Counted from the first letter of the stretch, positions 1 through 13,824 are shown. The stretch: 64,000 nt of DNA from Sindora glabra (GCA_020226215.1 CM035226.1:64503455-64567454), one strand, 5' to 3'. Numbers and translations: made by a program. The notes: a model not told the origin generated them from the letters alone.

Positions 1-1209
1 ATGGCTCTTACAAGCATTTTTCACTTATCTTATGAAGATTTCCAATGTGAATATAACCTTGAATGCCAAACTTAATAGATATCTTTGGCCATTTGTTTGA
101 TAATTTTATGGATAATTTCATAATCTTCTATGTCAAAATTTTCCTAGAATAAAAAAAATGCACATAAATAAAGTTGTAAATACTCTAAGTTCAATTATCC
201 CTCTATTTAGCAAATAAAAAACTTTAATGGCTCAATTAATACTAATATGAGATCACATATCTTATGTTCAATACTTTCATCCACATCTTTACATTTTTCT
301 ACATCCAAAGGTGAATTCAATCTAAATTTTTTCAAATTTGACACTAATAGCTACCAATACATCTAACTATATTGTTAGAGGGTGATTGGTTTCTTTCAAT
401 GCAATAGTTGTAGTAATACTTCATAAAAGCCCTCTTTTACCAATACCCTGTTTAAATTCTTGAGATGCTTCTATGGTATATGTCACAAATAAAAAAAACA
501 TAATGCTCTTTAATATTATAATTAATAAAAGATGAAAGTGATGTTAATTTAGTAACAATATCACTCAAATGAAAATTATAACTAGATATCTTCAAACATG
601 TCATCATCTAATTTTGCAAAGTTACTATTGTCATTTGAAGAATCAATGTGCAAATCATTGTTATCATCATCTTCAACATCACTAAAAACACTAGTAGGGT
701 TGATACTAGCCAAATCAACATATAATCCCTTAATATCATCTTTATGCTAATTATTAATACAAAGATCAATATAGATACAATCATGTAAAAGATTATCTAT
801 AGATCCTAATTCATTTTGTTGATATACTTCATTCACATTTTTGGAATTTTCTACTCTATCATCATTGCCTGTTTTTGGCATGCCATAAATATTTCATGGT
901 TGTACCTTCACCACCATATGTCAGTTTCAACTTCTAATACTCTTAACATTATATGCCTATTTAGCTTGACTTACCAAATCAAAAGGTTCATCTGTGTATT
1001 AAGTATACATAATATTAAGATTAATAAACCCACACACATTTTTCTTGTATCCTTTTGCTTATTGCTTATCCGATGATGGCATCTCAAATCATTTACACAT
1101 GAAGAAAATTATTCTATTTTCCCCTACATATTCAAGTCTAAGAATATCAAGTATTTTGCTATGGTAATCGAAATTGTCAGTGTCTTCATCACCTTTTACA
1201 ACAACTCCA

Positions 1210-3519
1210 TTATTTTAATTTTTTTAAATGTGCTTTAAAATTTTTCATATGAAATTGAACCTATTAGTTATATAACCTTTGTAAAAATTTGCAAGACAAT
1301 CAGAACCTTTAGATAATAACAATAATTAATTATCCATAAAATTGTTCTTAACTATGTGTAATTATGTAACTTAATAGTTAATAATTAGAAAAATTAATTA
1401 TATCTTGAACCTTAATTTGGTAGGAACTTACCTTTTTTTTCAAACATTTTATGAATTACTCCTTGTGCCTTTGTTCCACATTGTTAGAACTTTATTTTAA
1501 AAGCTCTTCTAAGTGTTCTTTAACCTAAGGATAAACTTCTTTACAATTTTTAAAGATAAACAAATAAGCTTGTTAGTGTTCTAAAATCAAAGTTTCTCAT
1601 ACTTTACCTTGATATTAATTTGTCATTTTCCTTAAATATTGAAAGCCCTTAATTATTATCTTCAACTTCATCAAAAATTTCTTTTTTTTAAGTAAGATGT
1701 TGCATCCATATCTTTCAAGTATCTTGAGCAACTAAACCGTTTGGAGTCACTTTATTTCACACATAATCCTTCAGAGTACTTAAGTATTTACAAAACAAAA
1801 TAACGTTGTTATATGCACACATATAAGTAGGAAGATAATAAAATAAAAACATAATGGAAATTGATAATGCACATTGCAATACACCAAAATTAGATTAAAA
1901 ACTAGTTTGCTAGAAAATAATGCAATACAATACCACAACTAGATTATGCCCCTAGTGATCCCTTGATATTATCTTTTACTACAATTTACTAACAAAATTT
2001 AGAAACAAAATGCACACACAGAATGCAAAAATAGATATGAAATAGAATGCAACAAATGTTATAGAATGGATGCAATATGTTGTATGAATGCAGAATGTTG
2101 TATCCTATATATAGAATTATGCAAAACACAAAATTAGGGGTTTTTTATGATTCTAAATTGAATTAAATGTATTAAACAAAATAAAAATGTAGAACAAATA
2201 GAAAGAAGAAAAAATAATGTAACAAAATAGCCAATTCAAGGAATTGAGAGCTTTAGTTTGAATTAATTATAGATTAATTAATATTTAACTTTTCTAATTA
2301 ATCTTTCAATCTTGAATTACCTAGAACCTCTACAATAATTCATAATTCATGAATCCTACACTAGAAAACCATCTACAATCTGATCAATTAGGATTAACTA
2401 AATTAAACAATTGTTATAATCCTTATGCTAAATCGAAATTAATTTAAAGATAGAATTTTGTTGATTTGAGAAATTAAATTAGAAATCTCCAAATTAATCC
2501 CTTAACCCTCTACTTCAATATTTAAAACCATGACTTACCAACCACAATTCAACATTAAAAAAATTAGAAATTAGAAAAAAAGGATGAATGCTAATTATAC
2601 CAAATTAACATCTAATACATACAATTTCAAGAAATTAACACATATAATTAGGGAAAGAGGAAAAGTAATTAAAGAAAGTCAACATTACAAATCATGACCT
2701 CATAATTTGGAAGAGGAAAGCTTCAAACTCCTTGAATTAGCTCTGAATTTAAGCTTTTATTGATAAAAATACAAAAAAAGAAATAAGAAAAAGAAAAGAA
2801 AAGCTATCTACTGAATGTGTCTAAAAATCTCCAAGGTTTAAGGAGTTATCCCCTTTTATTTGATCTAATTAACTTAAAACCTTATTGGACTTGGATTATG
2901 TGTCTTTTAGGATTATAATAATAGGAATTTCCTAATTTTTAGAACTATAGACCAATTTTTTGTAAGGTAATTAACTTAAATAATTACAACAATGAATTCC
3001 TACAGGTCAAACTTCTAACTAATTTAAGACCACTAAAATAAGGTAATTTGGGTAATCCATAAACACAAAATCTATAGAGATGGATCTTATGGATCCATGT
3101 TAATTAGATCTCTTTAGCTCCAAATATGGCCTAAAAACTAAGGCTAGCTTAACTATAACAGAGACAAGACTTCAATTTCTTAGCTAAATAAAGGTTTGAA
3201 GAAGTCCAAATTGGGCTTTGAATGAAAACACCAAAGTTATAAGTATTTTTTAAGCTTTCCAATGATATAAAGATCCCTCCAATCTGACATTCAAAGCCTA
3301 AGATATAGCTAAAAAATAGAAACAATATCAAAATTTAGCATTAACTAAATAAATTGAAAATATTGTAAAACCTACCAAAAATTATAAAAAAGGCTAATTT
3401 TGTAAAATTAAGCATGTTTAATTCACTAAGAGATATGAAATTACAAGAAATAATATAGTAAACATTTTTTATTAGAAATCAATTAATTCTTTAAGTATAA
3501 CCAGAACTAACATTTCAAA
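1210..3519. other. Spacer inside CACTA-1, possible intron or insertion
   Basis: This AT-rich stretch separates the DUF4218 and DUF4216 parts of the CACTA-1 transposase. I saw no coding domain in it. From about 2000 to 3350 the base composition becomes more mixed, and text such as 'caccaaagttataagtatt' followed by 'aagctttccaatgatataaa' resembles sequence often seen in plant LTR elements, but I found no terminal repeats. The short minus-strand open frame at 3149-3331 looks accidental. Confidence 0.4.
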
Positions 3520-3828
3520 TTAATATAAAAAAAAGGATGGTGGAAATATCATTTCTATTTTATATAAAATTATTGCAATTTTAGCCTCAAGACAGTCCGA
3601 AGTATCAATATTTAATGTCTTAGAACATAACTCATTGAATAAAAGGCTAAGTTCAATTGAAGTGTCACAAACAGCTTTATCAAGAAGATCATGAATTGTA
3701 AGTGGTTGCAATTGTTCCAAAAGAACATGAAAATCATGACTTTTCAATCTAAATAGTTTCCCCTCTTTGATATGAGGAAATTGAGTAATAATGGAAGCAT
3801 AAGAATCAAGCATTTTCAAATCTTTCAA
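3520..3828 (-). pseudogene. CACTA-1 DUF4218 fragment
   Basis: A 102-codon open stretch that is the clearest single piece of the DUF4218 region of the CACTA-1 transposase. RLKSHDFHVLLEQLQPLTIH corresponds to the family's 'K-S-H-D-C-H-V' block. The end, KIEMIFPPSFF, corresponds to the usual 'LEKYFPPSFFD'. The Cys of SHDC is Phe here. The initiator Met is incidental, since it lies inside the domain. It is part of the broken gene at 600-5750 and not a separate gene. Confidence 0.85.
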
Positions 3829-4145
3829 GAATTAACAAAAATTCTTCTCTCTTCTAGCGATAAGGAATAATTTGTAGCAGGGAACAAAAGCTTTTTACCT
3901 ATTTTATGAGGTATAAATCCTTCTTAACACCCATGACTTGAAGACTAAGATAAGTATTTAAATTATCTTTATTTTTCCCTTCAATATTTAGTAGTATTCC
4001 TAAAATACTATTACATACATTTTTTTGACATGCATTATATCCAAATTATGGAAAATAATAAATTTTCCTAATAAAATAGTTCAAAGAAAAACACTTTTCT
4101 TCTTCTAATTGTAAGCTAAGTTATCATCCCTTTTTCTCTTTTTTG

Positions 4146-4436
4146 TCATTTTCCCAAACTCCACTTATTCAAAATTTTGGTATTGTTCCAAAATATCAAC
4201 TTGAAGAGCAACTTAGGTGTTTTGTAAGTTTTTATCATGTTATCAAAGGAACTTTCATTTTTCGTCCATTCATAAACTATTTCAAGGAAATGATGATAAC
4301 ATATGTAACAAAATTTATGGCCATGTTCAAGTTTATATGAACTTGTTTCCTTATTACAATTAGGACATGCTAATGCTTCTTTTGTGCTCAATCTAGAAAA
4401 AATAGCAAAAGCAAAAAAATCATTTGTAGTCCACAA
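4146..4436 (-). pseudogene. CACTA-1 Transposase_21 fragment with CxxC motif
   Basis: A 96-codon open stretch from the middle of the CACTA-1 transposase. MWTTNDFFAFAIFSRLSTKE matches the family block 'MWTINDFPAYGNLSGWSTKG'. It is followed by ACPNCNKETSSYKLEHGHK (family 'ACPxCNxDTxSxxLxHGRK') and a HHFL block (family 'GHRRFLP'). The paired Cys residues are kept. Frames upstream (to about 5090) continue the homology only with stops and shifts, so this is a relic. Confidence 0.87.
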
Positions 4437-5750
4437 GATAGCACATGAAGTTAAAATTTTTGCTTTTTTTAAGAATTAAATTTTTGAACTACAACTTCCC
4501 ACAGTTCTTTTAACTCATTAATTAATGGTTATAAAAAACATTAATATCATTTTTAGTTAACTTTGGACTAAGAATAATTAAAGACAGTATCCAATAAGGA
4601 TGTTTAAAACATAACCATTATGGTAAGTTATATAGGATAAGTATAATTGGCTAAATAGTATATGAAATACTCTTAGTTCTAAAAGGATTGAGACCATCAT
4701 TAGCAAGCCCAATTCTAACATTCCTAAGGTCAAGAGTGAATTTTGAGTATTGTTTATTTAAAGTTTTCCATTCCAAATAGTTAACTAATGCCTTATAATG
4801 TCATCATCTATTCTCTTATCTTTATGTCATCTCATATCTAAATCTATTTGCTTTAACATAAACAACCTTCATAAACATGGTTTTTAAAGGATAACACCAT
4901 AGAGTGTTTGCTAAAATCTTCTTAACACATTTAAAACTATTAAGAGTAGGCTTATTATTGTTACACTAAAAATTTCTAATCCATTTTAACTCTTTACACC
5001 TAGGACATTGATTTAAGGCTACATATTCTTCATGGAATAGGATGCAATCCTTTTAACAAGCATTTATCTTCTTGTAGTCCATCCCTAGATCTCATATTAT
5101 CTTTTATGCTTAATATATTAATAGAGGGCATGTATTGCTAGGTGGAAGGATTGTGTTCAATAGAGCTAGCAATGCATTGCTCTATCCATACAAGCATTTC
5201 ATTTAAAATAAGTAAATGATAACTTGGAAAATCCATCACAATTTGGGTATTATTTTTATTCAAAATCTTTTAATAATTGAAAATTTTTCAAAGTTTCTTC
5301 ATTAGGTTTTTCAAGAACTTCATCATCTAAGTTTTTACTACCAATTTCAACTATTTCTTTAAGGTACTTACCTTTATACATATCATATAGCATTTCATAA
5401 AAAATATAACATCATTATTTTCATCATAGGAATCATCATTATTCATTTCACGTTCTTTAATTGGTGTAGTATGTAAGTTTTCTCCATGATATACCTAACA
5501 TTTGTGTATTTTTTCCATCCTCTACCTGAACAAATATAGTTTCACTTCTTCTCATGTCCCATAATAGCCATCATTGCCCTTATAACATTGACAATGTATT
5601 TTATCCACAACACTAGGTTATGAAAATGCAATATCTAAAAATTCATTTAAGTGCTTTTCATCCTTAAAAGTGCATCTATCAAATTAAACCCATTCAAATG
5701 GTCTTTAATCCATGTATATAGATTCTGCAAAATCAAATCTCTAAATGTTT

Positions 5751-8700
5751 ATTTCTAAAGATGTCAAATAGAAAACACATGAGTAAATCTAAAATTAAAC
5801 ATTAAATTGTTGATATAAAGCTTTAGAAGCATGCATCAAGCTAGTTTAAGATAAACAAATTTTCAAAACCTAATAAATTTAACACATTAAGGAATTTTTA
5901 AACTAAATAGGAGAAATATAATCAAATACAATAAACTACATTAAAGGTTCACACATGTAGGAAATTATCTCAAGTTATATAATATTTAAAATTAAGTAAA
6001 ATTTTCAAACAAAGATACATGAATAAACAAACCTAAAATATAATTAAGTAGTCAACCTTGATCTAATTCACACCTAAAAATTAGAACATAGGGTTAGTTA
6101 TCTTATGAAAACAAGAATTTAACATTTTTACAATAGATACATGTTTTGTGGTAGCAAAGTAATTTTATTACTATTCTATTATATTATAGCCAATGTACAA
6201 GGATCTGTGTAATTAAAATACTCATGACTCTAGAGTGAAAAATATATAGCAACTTATCACTAAGTGGCTAATTATTAACTCTTCATCCTATGATGGAAAA
6301 ATTATATATATTATGTACTTTTTATCATAAAATGGTACAAAAGATGATATAGTCCAATAAAAGATTAGCGTCTTTCTTTTTCCTTTCCATCCAAATTTTG
6401 TTACCAAACAATACCATGGGAACTATTTCTTTCTTCCATATATGTAGTATTATATAAAAAATAAATAATTTTTTTTAGGCTTTTAGAATTTTCTAGAGAA
6501 ATCTCATTCATCCTCATTTTTTCTTCCTTATTCTTCAGCAAACAAACAAATTTTTGTGAGTTTTCCTTTTTCTTCATGAAGAAATTCTTATTTCTAATTT
6601 CAAATCAATTATATTTTATATAAGCAGAAAATGTTTAAAACTTCAGAACAAGAACTTTTACCAAAGGCATATAAGAAGTAGCAAACTTATAAAATTAGTC
6701 TTAAAGGTTAAAGTATTCATATAATTTATACATTAGTTTTCTAATAAAAATACTTAAATAATTAAAAGGATATTTTTTTCTTCACTAAGATATGTGATAT
6801 ATACAAAATTTTCAAGTGTTTTAACTTTTCCTAGAATTAATTTTTTTTCTTTTTAAATTGATATGAAAGTGATTTTATATTAATGGTCCATAAAAAATGA
6901 GTATTACCACATATATATAAAAAGGAAGTTCTTTGTAAAACAAATTGTCCTAACTATAATATATTATGCCACTCTTTAGACTAAGTAATTCTACTTACAT
7001 TATTTGTTTTAATACTAAAATTAAAAATTATGAATATAACACTGTTAAGTATAAAATAAATATAATTACAATCACAATATTCTTTCTCATATACAAAGGA
7101 ATTAAGTTTACTTCTTTATAAAACTCAAGCTATAATTTAGAGAACTATTTACTTGTGACTAGTTTCTTTTCCACCATAGACCTTAAACATTAAAAATTCT
7201 ACCAAATCTTTCCATCTCTCTCTCTCCCCCTACAAAGGAATCAAGTCTACATTTTTATAAAACTCAATTTATAGTTCATAAACCCATTTACTGTTACAAG
7301 TTTTAGAATTAAATGAAACTCAATAATTTTTATCATTAACCTAATAAAAGGTATATGAAGATTCTAGTAACATTACATAGGTTACATAATCTTTATCCTA
7401 CTTCTCTAAGAATTCATCAAATCATAGAATCTCCTATTTTTATGAAAGATCATATTAAAAATGAAGAAATCATTATAGAAAAGAATATTTGATATAACAA
7501 TCAAAGAGAACTCATTTAGAAATTATTGGCAACACAAAGTTACAGATGCCACCCTACACAAATTGTAAAGATAAAATTGTATGTCTTTATGTAAAAACTC
7601 TAAGACTACACATATCACCCCTAAAAAGAGAGTAGACTTATCTAGAGGTTTACTTTTCTTTATTATAACAAAGCCTTAAAAATTATTAGAGAAAAATTTG
7701 CTCCTCTATAAAAGGTACAATCTCCAAAGGAGAGAAAAGAAGTAATAGGAATAGAAGATTGAGAATAATTATAACTAAACAAGTTGAAAACAAAACCTCT
7801 ATTTAGACTTGAAAGTTAAGAATTCAAAGTCTCAGTTCTAATCATATAACCCATCTAAATTAGACATACTAGTTAAATAATCATTCTCATTTTGATCCAC
7901 ACTTTTATGTTCCAAATGAAGATTTCAAATGCATTGTAAACAAAATTAATCTTTTCCTCATCATAGAAAGCTAATAGAATCTTTCTTTAATTCATGATGA
8001 ATTCTCATCATAAATAATTCCTACGATCTCCATCGAAGGCTTTTCTAAAATCTTCTATAAAGCAAATACAATATATCTCTAGTGCAAATAATAAATAAAT
8101 CAAATAATGTTTGTGTTACACATCTTATGCCACTTTATTTTACATCTTCTCCATACATAATAAAAGACACTTTCAAGTAGAAAATTTGAAATTGAAGTAT
8201 GGCCTTTAATACAAATCCAATAAATGATACTAAGTCTAAACATCAATAGAAAGTAATAAAGCTACTCCAAATTTGAAGCAACTATATCTTTATTTGTATC
8301 TTTAGAGGATACAATTAACATAAAATATGGACTTTAGTCTAAGAGGGTTAGAAATAGAGTAAGAAAGTTTGTTAAGTGTTTAAGAAAGTTTGTTAAGTGT
8401 TTTGCATAAAAAAAATTAAATCTTTCTCTTAAAATAGAAGGGAAAAAATCTTTAGCATTCTCTATATATGAAAAATAGAAGTGCTAAAAGAATCAAGCCT
8501 TGTTTTATGAATTAGAAAACAAAACCTCTCTTAAGAAAATAACAAGTGAAAAGACATCATAAATTGAAGCAAGTAAGTGTGGCATAATACATTATATTTA
8601 ACAAAGTAATAAGCTTTGATAATAAAAGAATGATCTTATCATTAAAAATACATTATTAATTTGGTTAGTAATAATGCTTTATTATCATTATGAATAGAAC

Positions 8701-9262
8701 TCCTTTTATTTATCATAGGCTAAAATAACTCTTAGTGTCTTGTTCTTTGCACCTAATTCCAAAAAGATAAAAATTTTAACAATAAACCTTAACACCTAGG
8801 GTTCTTATCTATACCTAATTTCTCCAAACATGAAATTCTTTAAAAATTGTTTACAATGGATTGAGCATCTAAGGTTTCCATCCAAATGCTAACTTTTAAA
8901 TCAAAATGTTAAATCAACAAAATTTAAATAACAAAACAAAAAGGCAATAAAGAGATATAAACCTTAATTGATGACTATAGTCGTAATTTTTTAAGCCAAA
9001 AGAGAGTTTTCTAATAGGAAAGGAAGCCTATGTTTACAATTTTCTTTTCCACTATCACGAAAAGGCACAAGTGCGTGCCTTATATTTCATCCTATCATTG
9101 TAGGATTTTGTTTATATATTTCTACTCTATTATTTTTTTGTTTTATTAATTTCTTTATTCCAAAATTGATAATTTATTAGTTTGTAAAAATATGAAAATT
9201 TTGCATCATAATTTTATTTCGATTGTAAATTATAAATGAATTTGCAATAGTTCTATTTTATT
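5751..9262. other. AT-rich region without recognisable genes
   Basis: No credible coding sequence was seen on either strand. It should include the upstream (5') end of CACTA-1, but no terminal inverted repeat could be placed. Two small internal repeats stand out. A near-duplicated ~130 bp block at about 7085-7330 carries 'acaaaggaattaag' and then 'acaaaggaatcaag', each followed by 'ataaaactcaa'. There is also an exact 21-bp tandem duplication at 8360-8401. Confidence 0.5.
8360..8401. repeat. 21-bp exact tandem duplication
   Basis: The unit taagaaagtttgttaagtg plus two bases occurs twice, back to back, without a mismatch. It lies in non-coding AT-rich DNA. It looks like a recent replication-slippage duplication, because the surrounding elements have all diverged heavily. 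Confidence 0.85.
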
Positions 9263-11220
9263 CACTATTATAGATTTTCCCTTTAACATTAGCATATCAA
9301 TGTCGATTAAAATAAAAGCCAATATATATAATGGTGCATGGAATTTTTGTAAATAAGTGCACATTATCATGTCGATTCAAATAATGAATCGACATTTAAA
9401 GAAATACAAGGATACTTTAAACATTGATTTTCTAAAAAAATCATTTTTTTCATATAGGACTTTATATGTTAATTCATAAAATAACTAATATCTAAAGTTA
9501 TGTGAACGATGCCATTTTTTAAGATACCAAAACATTTTAAACATTGGTTATTTAGAAAAACTACTATCTTTTCTTTCTACAAGACTTTAAACATCAATTT
9601 ATAAAATAACCAATATATAAAATCATGTGAGCATTGCCATTTTTGAAGATAAAAAGATGCTTTATATGTTGATTCTTTAAAAAAACCATCATATTTTTTT
9701 TTACACTTTAAATGTTAGTTTGTAAAATAACCAATGTAAGTCATATGAATGGTGCTATTTTTTAACATTTTGACATCAATTCTTTAAACAACCATCATCT
9801 TTTTTCCCCCGAGACTTGCTGTGAGACTTTAGACATCAATTCCTTGAATAACCAACATCTATAATCATATGAGTGGTACAATTTTTAAAAATATGAAAAC
9901 AATTTAAACATTAGTTCTTTAAAAAATCATCATCTTTTCTTCCTCCAAGATTTTAGATATCATTTTATAAAATAACCAATGTTTAAAGTTATATGAATTA
10001 GGACATTTTTGTGCAATAAAACAAAGCAAATATTTTCTCTTATTGTCATTCTCACTCTCTTTCTTATTTGTTTCCAATCACCCGAACTCAATTTTTGTCA
10101 TTGTCCTGCTTTCCCTTCAAAGATGAAATCTCATTGCATCCTTTACCATATATAAATAAGCTATCGATACTCATTCAACTAATATCGAGCATGAAGTAAG
10201 TTCTAAACATAAAAGCTATTTTTCTTACTTTTATTTCCTTTATTTGCATCTCTTCCATTTCTCTTATTTTTATTTAGTTTTTTTAAAGACTTTTATTGGT
10301 TTTTATTTTGCATACATGTGGGTCTATTTTAAAGTTTTAAATGCTTAATATGTACTTGATAAAAAGTAGCAGTGAAGATCAAAGCTAGTTAAACAATGAC
10401 AAGAGATACTTATTGCATAGATTTTTTTTTAAAAGATTATTAATTATATTCCTTTTGTTTAACTTCTAAAGTTATATATGAATTTCAAATGCTTATTATG
10501 AATTTGACAAAATGTTACAGAAGTCCAAAATTAGCTAAAAATGATAAAAAAAGAAGAGAAAAAGTCAAAAAAAAGTCAAAAAAAATAGATATTTTCCACA
10601 ATTTTCAAAGGGATTGGTGTTTTACAAATAGATAGATATCAAAAAGTTAAACAAAAATGACATAAAACTTTTCTTAAATAGACAATCGAATGCAAAGTTA
10701 TAGTCTTTCAAAGTTTTTAACTTAAAATACATGTTTTTAGTAGGATGCTATATTTATTTAATTTTTACCATAAATGTTCTGATGGGATATGAAGAAGTGA
10801 CATTAAAAAAAATTATTATACACACATTTCACATCGATCTTTAGTAAAAAAAATCAATGTAAAATGTAAAAGATTAAAATATTTTTTAAATGAAAATATT
10901 CATTAGTTTCTTATAATAATTTCATCTGTGATACACCAATATTATTACCTATATTCCATGTCAACATGAAACTAACATAGAATATGCCAAATTTGTCTAT
11001 ATAGACATCAAGTAGGAACCACCATTAAAGGAGTAATACATAGTTATGATTGTTGCAAAAGTTAAATGATTTTGTAACAATGATATATTATTGCTACAAA
11101 AATTATTTTTCTTCATACAAATTTTGTGACAAAAAAATGCTCATTAGAATAATGAATTAGCAGCAAAAATAAGATCTTTATGTAAATTCTTTGATGTAAA
11201 ATCATCTTTTTCTTGTAGTA
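9263..11220 (+). mobile_element. Non-autonomous CACTA copy, family A, copy 1
   Basis: Starts with CACTATTATAGATTTTCC and ends TTTTTCTTGTAGTA, a mutated CACTA terminus. Behind the left end are imperfect subterminal repeats with the recurring text 'gacatcaattctttaaa' and 'aaccaatgt'. The internal block at about 10140-10200 (cattcaactaatatcgagca) and the block at about 10540-10800 also occur in the copies at 20492-22147 (reversed), 27468-29453 and 58343-60070. There is no transposase. The flanking 3-bp sequences (att / tga) do not match, so the target duplication is lost or the right end is slightly misplaced. The last ~200 bp differ more from the sister copies. Confidence 0.75.
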
Positions 11221-11647
11221 TGATCCAATACTCATTCCCAAACTCAATTATTTATCTTTAAAATCAACTTAACCTAAATAAATCATATCCAAATTAATGA
11301 TTTCAAAATTAACTAATTTTTATTACAATTTATTTAGTCTCGAATTATTGTGTGGTGATTTTTGAATTTGTAATTATAATTTTAAGTCCAAAATTGTTTT
11401 AAAAAGTTTTAAATTATTTTTTTAAAAAGAAAAAGCCTACAAACCTAATCCACAAGTCCACAATTTACAAATATTAAGACTTGGACTTTCATTTAGGAAG
11501 TTCCCAATTTTTGCTATATTAGCAAATCCTTTAATTTCAAACCCTTCTTTTGTTGTTCAGCTCATGTAACTTTCATATTAGCACTTTAATTAATCATTTT
11601 TAGATTAAGAGCTCTTAAATATTTTGTTACACCTATTCAAAACAAAA
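11221..11647. other. AT-rich spacer
   Basis: This lies between the CACTA copy and the first long LTR. I see no gene, RNA or element end in it. Confidence 0.4.
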
Positions 11648-12296
11648 TGTTCATTTAGGAAACAAATAACTACAAGATAATTAAGAATGGAATTTCCTAT
11701 CATTTTTATTGTATTTTGTCATTGTTATGAGAATTTAGGTTAAAGGTGAATAAAGGTAATTTGAAGTTAAATATAGTTAGAAATAGTTAAAAGTGTAGAG
11801 GATAGTTAAGGGAGAATTTCCTATTTTACCTTAAGGATTCAACTTCTCAAATTTCCTTAAAACCATTCTTGATGCTCATATTCTAAAAAATAAAAGCTTC
11901 CTTAACTCATCACCTCCATCTTTTTCTTTTAATGTGAAAGAAGGCAACCTTATCTTCTTTTTCATCTTCTCATTGTCTTATTTTCATCATGGTAAGGACT
12001 ATCTGATTTCAACTCAATGTTGGCTCTTTTACTACTTTTTTCCCATGGAAGATTCATAAATAGAATAAAGTAAGTTTTATTGCCTTAACTCTAAATCATT
12101 TAATTTTGATGTATTTAAAATCAAATCAATCATCATTTTCTTTACCAACAACCTCTCTTAGATTAAGTGAGTGGCATTCTTCTTAACATATAGTTAGATG
12201 TGGTTATTCCTTTGAAAATGGATTATTGAATGGTCATAAATAACTTTGAATTGATATTTCCAATTTAGGTTGTAATATTATGATTTTTATAAGGGA

Positions 12297-12298
<2 letters not shown>

Positions 12299-12342
<44 letters not shown>
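12299..12342. repeat. (ATT)n microsatellite
   Basis: An uninterrupted ATT/TTA trinucleotide run of about 14 units within the left long LTR. The right LTR copy lacks it: its homologous place reads 'gttattaaaaattttaca'. The run therefore expanded, or was lost, after the two LTRs formed. Confidence 0.95.
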
Positions 12343-12464
12343 AGTTATTCATTAATTTTGTTAGTTTGATCGAGAGATGTAAGGTTATAAGAGTAATGTG
12401 AAGGAATTGAATTTGGTGAATAATGAATTTTGAGATAAATTTATAGAAAATTCATATACGAATA

Positions 12465-12685
12465 GCTTTTAGAAGATTTTTTTTCTTGTCTAAAATGGTT
12501 CTAAATAATAGAGAGGGCATTTAAATAGCTTTCCTTTGTCTAAAAAAATCTTTAATGACTAGAAAGGCTTTTGGAAGAACTTCTCTTATCTAGAACAACC
12601 TTAAATAACCAAAATGATTTTTAGAAGAGCTTCCTCTCATCTAGAATGCTTTTAAACAATCAAAAGACCTATAGCTAAATTTTCT
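12465..12685 (+). repeat. ~58-bp imperfect tandem repeats in left LTR
   Basis: About four diverged units containing 'cttttagaagagcttcc', 'cttgtctaaaat' and 'ttaaatgac'. The same array occurs in the right LTR at about 25680-25925, so it was already present in the ancestral LTR. Confidence 0.75.
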
Positions 12686-13812
12686 ATTTTTACTTCTTGT
12701 ATTAAGATTTTATGATTTGTTGGAATATGTTTATCTATTAGATGAATTAAGGATGTTGTAATGAGGATTTTGAACCCTACTAAATGTGTGAATTGTGATG
12801 GCAATAATGTGTTCCATAGGATGATAATTTTCTTATCTTATAAAATTCATGTGGATTTATTTTAATGAACCTATGTAGGAAGGCATGGAGCTATTAACAT
12901 ATAACAAGTGTCATGATACATGATTTGATATATCTAAAACCAAATTGTCATGTTTATATGAATATTGATGGGGGTGAATTGAAGTGTCATGTTTATATGA
13001 TACAAAATTTGATATATCATGAATTGAAGCCAAATTTGATAAATACTTGTAAGGATAAGGTGGAATGAAGGGACAAAAATAGGCTTGTGAGTGATAAGGT
13101 TGGATAAGAGTCATAAAATGATTTAAATATTTTCTTATTATACATTTGTTTAAATCATAATGGTATATTTTGACTTGAATTATGAGAATGATTGGAATTA
13201 TTAACCTTATGTTATGTGCATGTAATAAGACCTTTAATTTTTTAAATTTCCAAGGTGTATGAATTATGTTTGAGTGAAAAGAAGAGTAATTTGGTTAATA
13301 AGGTTTAGCTTATTGTATGTTTTATTTTATTTTACAATGTTTTCTTTCAAGCCTTAAACTTACTCTTCTATGTTTATTTCATATATTCTTAAATAGATGC
13401 ACTACCATTACAACAAGGATAGATCTTTGAAGCTATCTTTAGGTGAAAAGGTAACAAATGAATATTTTATGCATAATTTATCATTAGTTTATGAGCTGTC
13501 TCCCCAACCTTTATTGTAAAGATTATTCATCCTGGTAGATAGTATTTAAGCTAGATATTGTTTTGAAAAAAGTTCAAGTTAGACTCATTTATCTTTTCAT
13601 AGGAAATAAAAGTTAAAAGCAAATCTAACTCTACTTTTGCAATTCAATTAACTAAGCCAATTAGTATTTCCTTTTTGTAAGATTGTTAGTTTACTTTTAA
13701 ACATATTATAATTGACTTTGGTTACTTAGGTGATGTACTAGTGGGAAAAGTTTGGTAAAGTTTAGTAACCAATTTCACATCAATCATGGTATAGGAAGGC
13801 TTGTGACAAAAG

Positions 13813-13824
13813 TGGTATTAAAGC
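13813..13824 (+). other. Primer binding site, tRNA-iMet type
   Basis: tggtattaaagc sits 4 bases after the LTR end. It matches the plant initiator-methionine primer site TGGTATCAGAGC at 10 of 12 positions. This supports the LTR boundary at 13808 and + orientation of the element. Confidence 0.72.

Larger units (their letters stand above)
600..5750 (-). pseudogene. CACTA-1 transposase (En/Spm TNP2 type), broken
   Basis: TNP2-type transposase of a plant CACTA DNA transposon, which in intact elements excises and inserts the element. Minus-strand translation shows the family's domains in order but with stops and frame changes. About 5740-5480 is a transposase-associated domain (LNEFLDIAFS, DKIHCQCYKGN, EEVKLYLF). 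About 5330-5200 has NEETLKNFQLLKDF then FSKLSF. About 5090-4150 is Transposase_21 (CILFHEEYVALNQCPRC, IGLANDGLNPF, then CPNCNKETSSYKLEHG). 3828-3520 is a DUF4218 part (RLKSHDFHVLLEQL, FPPSFF). About 1205-850 is a DUF4216 part (GVVVKGDEDTDNFDYHSKIL, DEPFDLVSQAK). The distance between DUF4218 and DUF4216 (about 2.3 kb) is too long for the coding sequence and implies an intron or an insertion. It cannot encode a working protein. The element ends were not found. Confidence 0.88.
11648..13808 (+). repeat. Long LTR, left copy of a direct pair (Ty3/gypsy-like)
   Basis: This ~2.16 kb block is directly repeated at 24915-27059. Shared landmarks, in the same order, are 'ataactacaagataatta', 'gagaatttaggttaaagg', the ~58-bp tandem repeats, 'ttgtgatggcaataatgt', 'gcaccaccactata'-like text and 'acatcaatcatgg'. 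It ends GTGACA at 13808. Four bases later is a degenerate tRNA-iMet primer site, which marks this as the 5' LTR of a + strand element. The start (TG at 11648) is a best guess, because the first ~24 bases have no partner in the right copy. Confidence 0.78.

Noticed and set aside
816..1076. 86-codon + strand open frame as a membrane protein
   Set aside because: It is antisense to the DUF4216 part of CACTA-1. The hydrophobic look comes from AT-rich codons.
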